Origin: a virus
Strand: one strand, 5' to 3'
IMG/VR virus record: IMGVR_UViG_3300023192_000225
Location: 1 to 23,883 of that record
DNA length: 23,883 bases
Of this stretch, positions 22,802 to 23,883 are shown piece by piece. Position 1 is the stretch's first letter, and each line of letters begins with the position of its first letter. The position numbers and the translations under genes were made by a program. The notes beneath the pieces are model-generated. The model ran no database searches. It saw nothing but the letters and a program-made list of their open reading frames with translations, and was not told the origin of the DNA.

Positions 22802-23260
22802 ATGGCTAGATATTCAGCTTCAGGAAGCCAGACTTTACAAGATTCTGCAAGCGGTGACGCCACTGCCTTGTCGTTTGCGGCACAATCTACGGCACATAGA
22901 AATATGGTCTATGAGTTGTGGATGGGCAATGAAGGTTCTCCAGCGGACCAAGTGACTGTCTATCATGTCGCTCGGATTACTACTGATGGTACAGGTAGCG
23001 CTGTAACCCCTAGTCCACTAGATCCTGGAGACCGTGCTTCTCAATGTACTTGCTTAGAGGATCACGGAGCTGAACCTGTTTACACATCTGGTGGAGAGAT
23101 ACTGGAGATACCGCTGAATCACCGTGCTACGTTCCGGTGGGTGGCGGCTCCGGGTGGAGAGATCATAACTCCAGCAACGGACAACAATGGTCTAGGATTG
23201 AAAGCTATCCACGCTACTGTTACCACTATCTTCCGCATGGGTGCGATGTGGGAAGAGTAG
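22802..23260 (+). CDS. Small conserved virion-type protein
   Basis: 152 residues from ATG 22802 after AGGAGG. MARYSASGSQTLQDSASGDA, then TAHRNMVYELWMGNEGSPAD, PSPLDPGDRASQ, EPVYTSGGEILEIPLNHRAT and FRWVAAPGGEIITPATDNNG, ending in MGAMWEE. This order of a beta-rich core with LNHRATFRWVAAPGGE is familiar from a widespread family encoded in phage structural clusters. Likely a virion decoration or fibre-associated protein; the exact role is unknown. Its end overlaps the next gene by 13 nt. Confidence 0.75.
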   Translation: MARYSASGSQTLQDSASGDATALSFAAQSTAHRNMVYELWMGNEGSPADQVTVYHVARITTDGTGSAVTPSPLDPGDRASQCTCLEDHGAEPVYTSGGEILEIPLNHRATFRWVAAPGGEIITPATDNNGLGLKAIHATVTTIFRMGAMWEE

Positions 23261-23502
23261 GCGGGTACGGTACTCTGACCGGATCCTGGGGGGGGATCGA
23301 GGAACTCGATACCTTCACCTGTTGCCATTGCAATGGGGTCCAGTTCATCCGGCCGGGGAGCGGCACCCAGCGTGGGTACTGTTTCCGGTGTAACCAGCCC
23401 ACCTGTGGTAAGGAACGGTGCCTGAACTGCATACCATTCGAGAGGAAGATGGAAGAGATGGAGAACCGGTATAGACTGAGGAAAGCGATGGATAGGGCGT
23501 GA
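23248..23502 (+). CDS. Cysteine-rich zinc-binding protein
   Basis: 84 residues, using GTG 23248; the frame opens further upstream inside the previous gene but that part reads as an unrelated shadow. Starts VGRVGGYGTLTGSWGGIEELDTF, quoted here only as the GIEELDTFTC block. Cysteines at 25, 26, 28, 45, 48, 53, 58 and 61 form CxxC pairs (CCHC, CFRC, CLNC), enough for two zinc sites. The C-terminal ERKMEEMENRYRLRKA is a charged helix. Similar small proteins lie in phage structural clusters; the role is unknown. No clear ribosome binding site, so translation is probably coupled to the upstream gene. Confidence 0.65.
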   Translation: MGRVGGYGTLTGSWGGIEELDTFTCCHCNGVQFIRPGSGTQRGYCFRCNQPTCGKERCLNCIPFERKMEEMENRYRLRKAMDRA

Positions 23503-23771
23503 TGTTCTTCCTAGCCACGAATGACATACCCTTCCCGATAACCTTTCCTGCTGATTTCGTATCGGGGGTCAGCATGAATGAGGCTGTGCGGCAGCCGATA
23601 GAACTTTACTATCCGCCGAAGCACCGCTTCTATCTACCATTCTTCTCCCAGCAGACGAGCCCACCAGTGTGGTCACCAGACGGTGAACCTGTAGCAGGAG
23701 GTACGGACATCGAGTTGGTTTCATCTGGCATCACCCAGGTCGAACTCGCTGCTCCGGCATCATCGACATAA
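23502..23771 (+). CDS. Hypothetical protein
   Basis: 89 residues using ATG 23502, which overlaps the previous TGA (TGATG); a GTG sits just before at 23499. Hydrophobic N-terminus (MFFLATNDIPFPITFPADFV) that is Pro-broken rather than a good signal, then ELYYPPKHRFYLPFFSQQTS, rich in aromatics and Pro, and an ELVSSGITQVELAAPAS beta end. Not recognised. The stop overlaps the next start (TAATG), so it is in the same translational chain. Confidence 0.6.
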   Translation: MFFLATNDIPFPITFPADFVSGVSMNEAVRQPIELYYPPKHRFYLPFFSQQTSPPVWSPDGEPVAGGTDIELVSSGITQVELAAPASST

Positions 23772-23883
23772 TGGCTGAGAAATTCTACATAAAACAGAAT
23801 GACACGAAGCCCGTCATCCGGGCCAAGTTGTTGGACTCCGCTGGTAACGTGGCAAACGTGACCGGCGCGGCCGTGGTCTTCAG
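23771..23883 (+). CDS. BppU-like baseplate/fibre protein, N-terminal part (partial)
   Basis: ATG 23771 overlaps the previous stop; the frame runs off the window after 37 codons. AEKFYIKQNDTKPVIRAKL, then LDSAGNVANVTGAAVVF, follow the N-terminal BppU pattern of a strand, KQxDTxPxI, LxDxxGxxxxxTGAxVxF. This immunoglobulin-like domain anchors baseplate or fibre proteins in many phages. The 3' part is outside the window, so the full product is unknown. Confidence 0.65.
   Translation, partial: MAEKFYIKQNDTKPVIRAKLLDSAGNVANVTGAAVVF

Overview
The window is a contiguous stretch of a tailed bacteriophage (Caudoviricetes) genome or prophage. Every credible gene lies on the + strand and genes are packed with overlaps such as TAATG and TGATG or stop codons abutting ATG. 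Strong AGGAGG-type ribosome binding sites are common and all three stop codons are used normally. No host can be named from the sequence. GC content looks moderate, there are no tRNA genes, and I saw no integrase or host genes.

Layout. (1) Positions 1-525 hold the tail of an upstream gene, a rho-independent terminator, a possible 29-codon ORF and a striking array of six 9-bp repeats, three direct and then three inverted. (2) Positions 526-5099 are the packaging and entry module: two small GNAT-fold proteins (the second resembles Mom-type DNA-modification proteins), terminase large subunit, portal and a small unknown protein. I recognise no small terminase. (3) Positions 5110-13857 encode two very large, repeat-rich proteins of 783 and 2131 residues between portal and scaffold. 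The second is a polyvalent-type protein with two ADP-ribosyltransferase-like domains, Pro/Ala linkers, a coiled coil, a hydrophobic segment and a repeated DLFEGLF motif near its end; it is probably carried in the virion and ejected. (4) Positions 13858-15469 contain a promoter-like spacer, a scaffold-like gene that appears split between two frames, and the HK97-type major capsid protein. (5) Positions 15469-18039 hold a mini HNH protein, a jelly-roll decoration-like protein, several small beta-rich proteins and a virion-type protein ending in a C2H2-like zinc motif. (6) Positions 18039-21357 are a fibre and receptor-binding module: a repeat fibre, a C1q-like head protein, an internally duplicated protein, a second fibre with a related N-terminus and small accessories. 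(7) Positions 21401-22760 hold two membrane proteins, one holin-sized and one with an extracellular beta-rich domain. (8) Positions 22802-23883 hold a small virion-type protein, a cysteine-rich zinc protein, an unknown protein and the start of a BppU-like baseplate or fibre protein.

Working model: DNA is packaged by the terminase through the portal into a scaffolded HK97-fold head decorated by small beta proteins, the two giant proteins are internal or ejected cargo, and the fibre cassette gives host recognition. No tape measure, tail tube or sheath gene is recognised here, which fits a podovirus-like particle, but the tail genes may lie outside the window.
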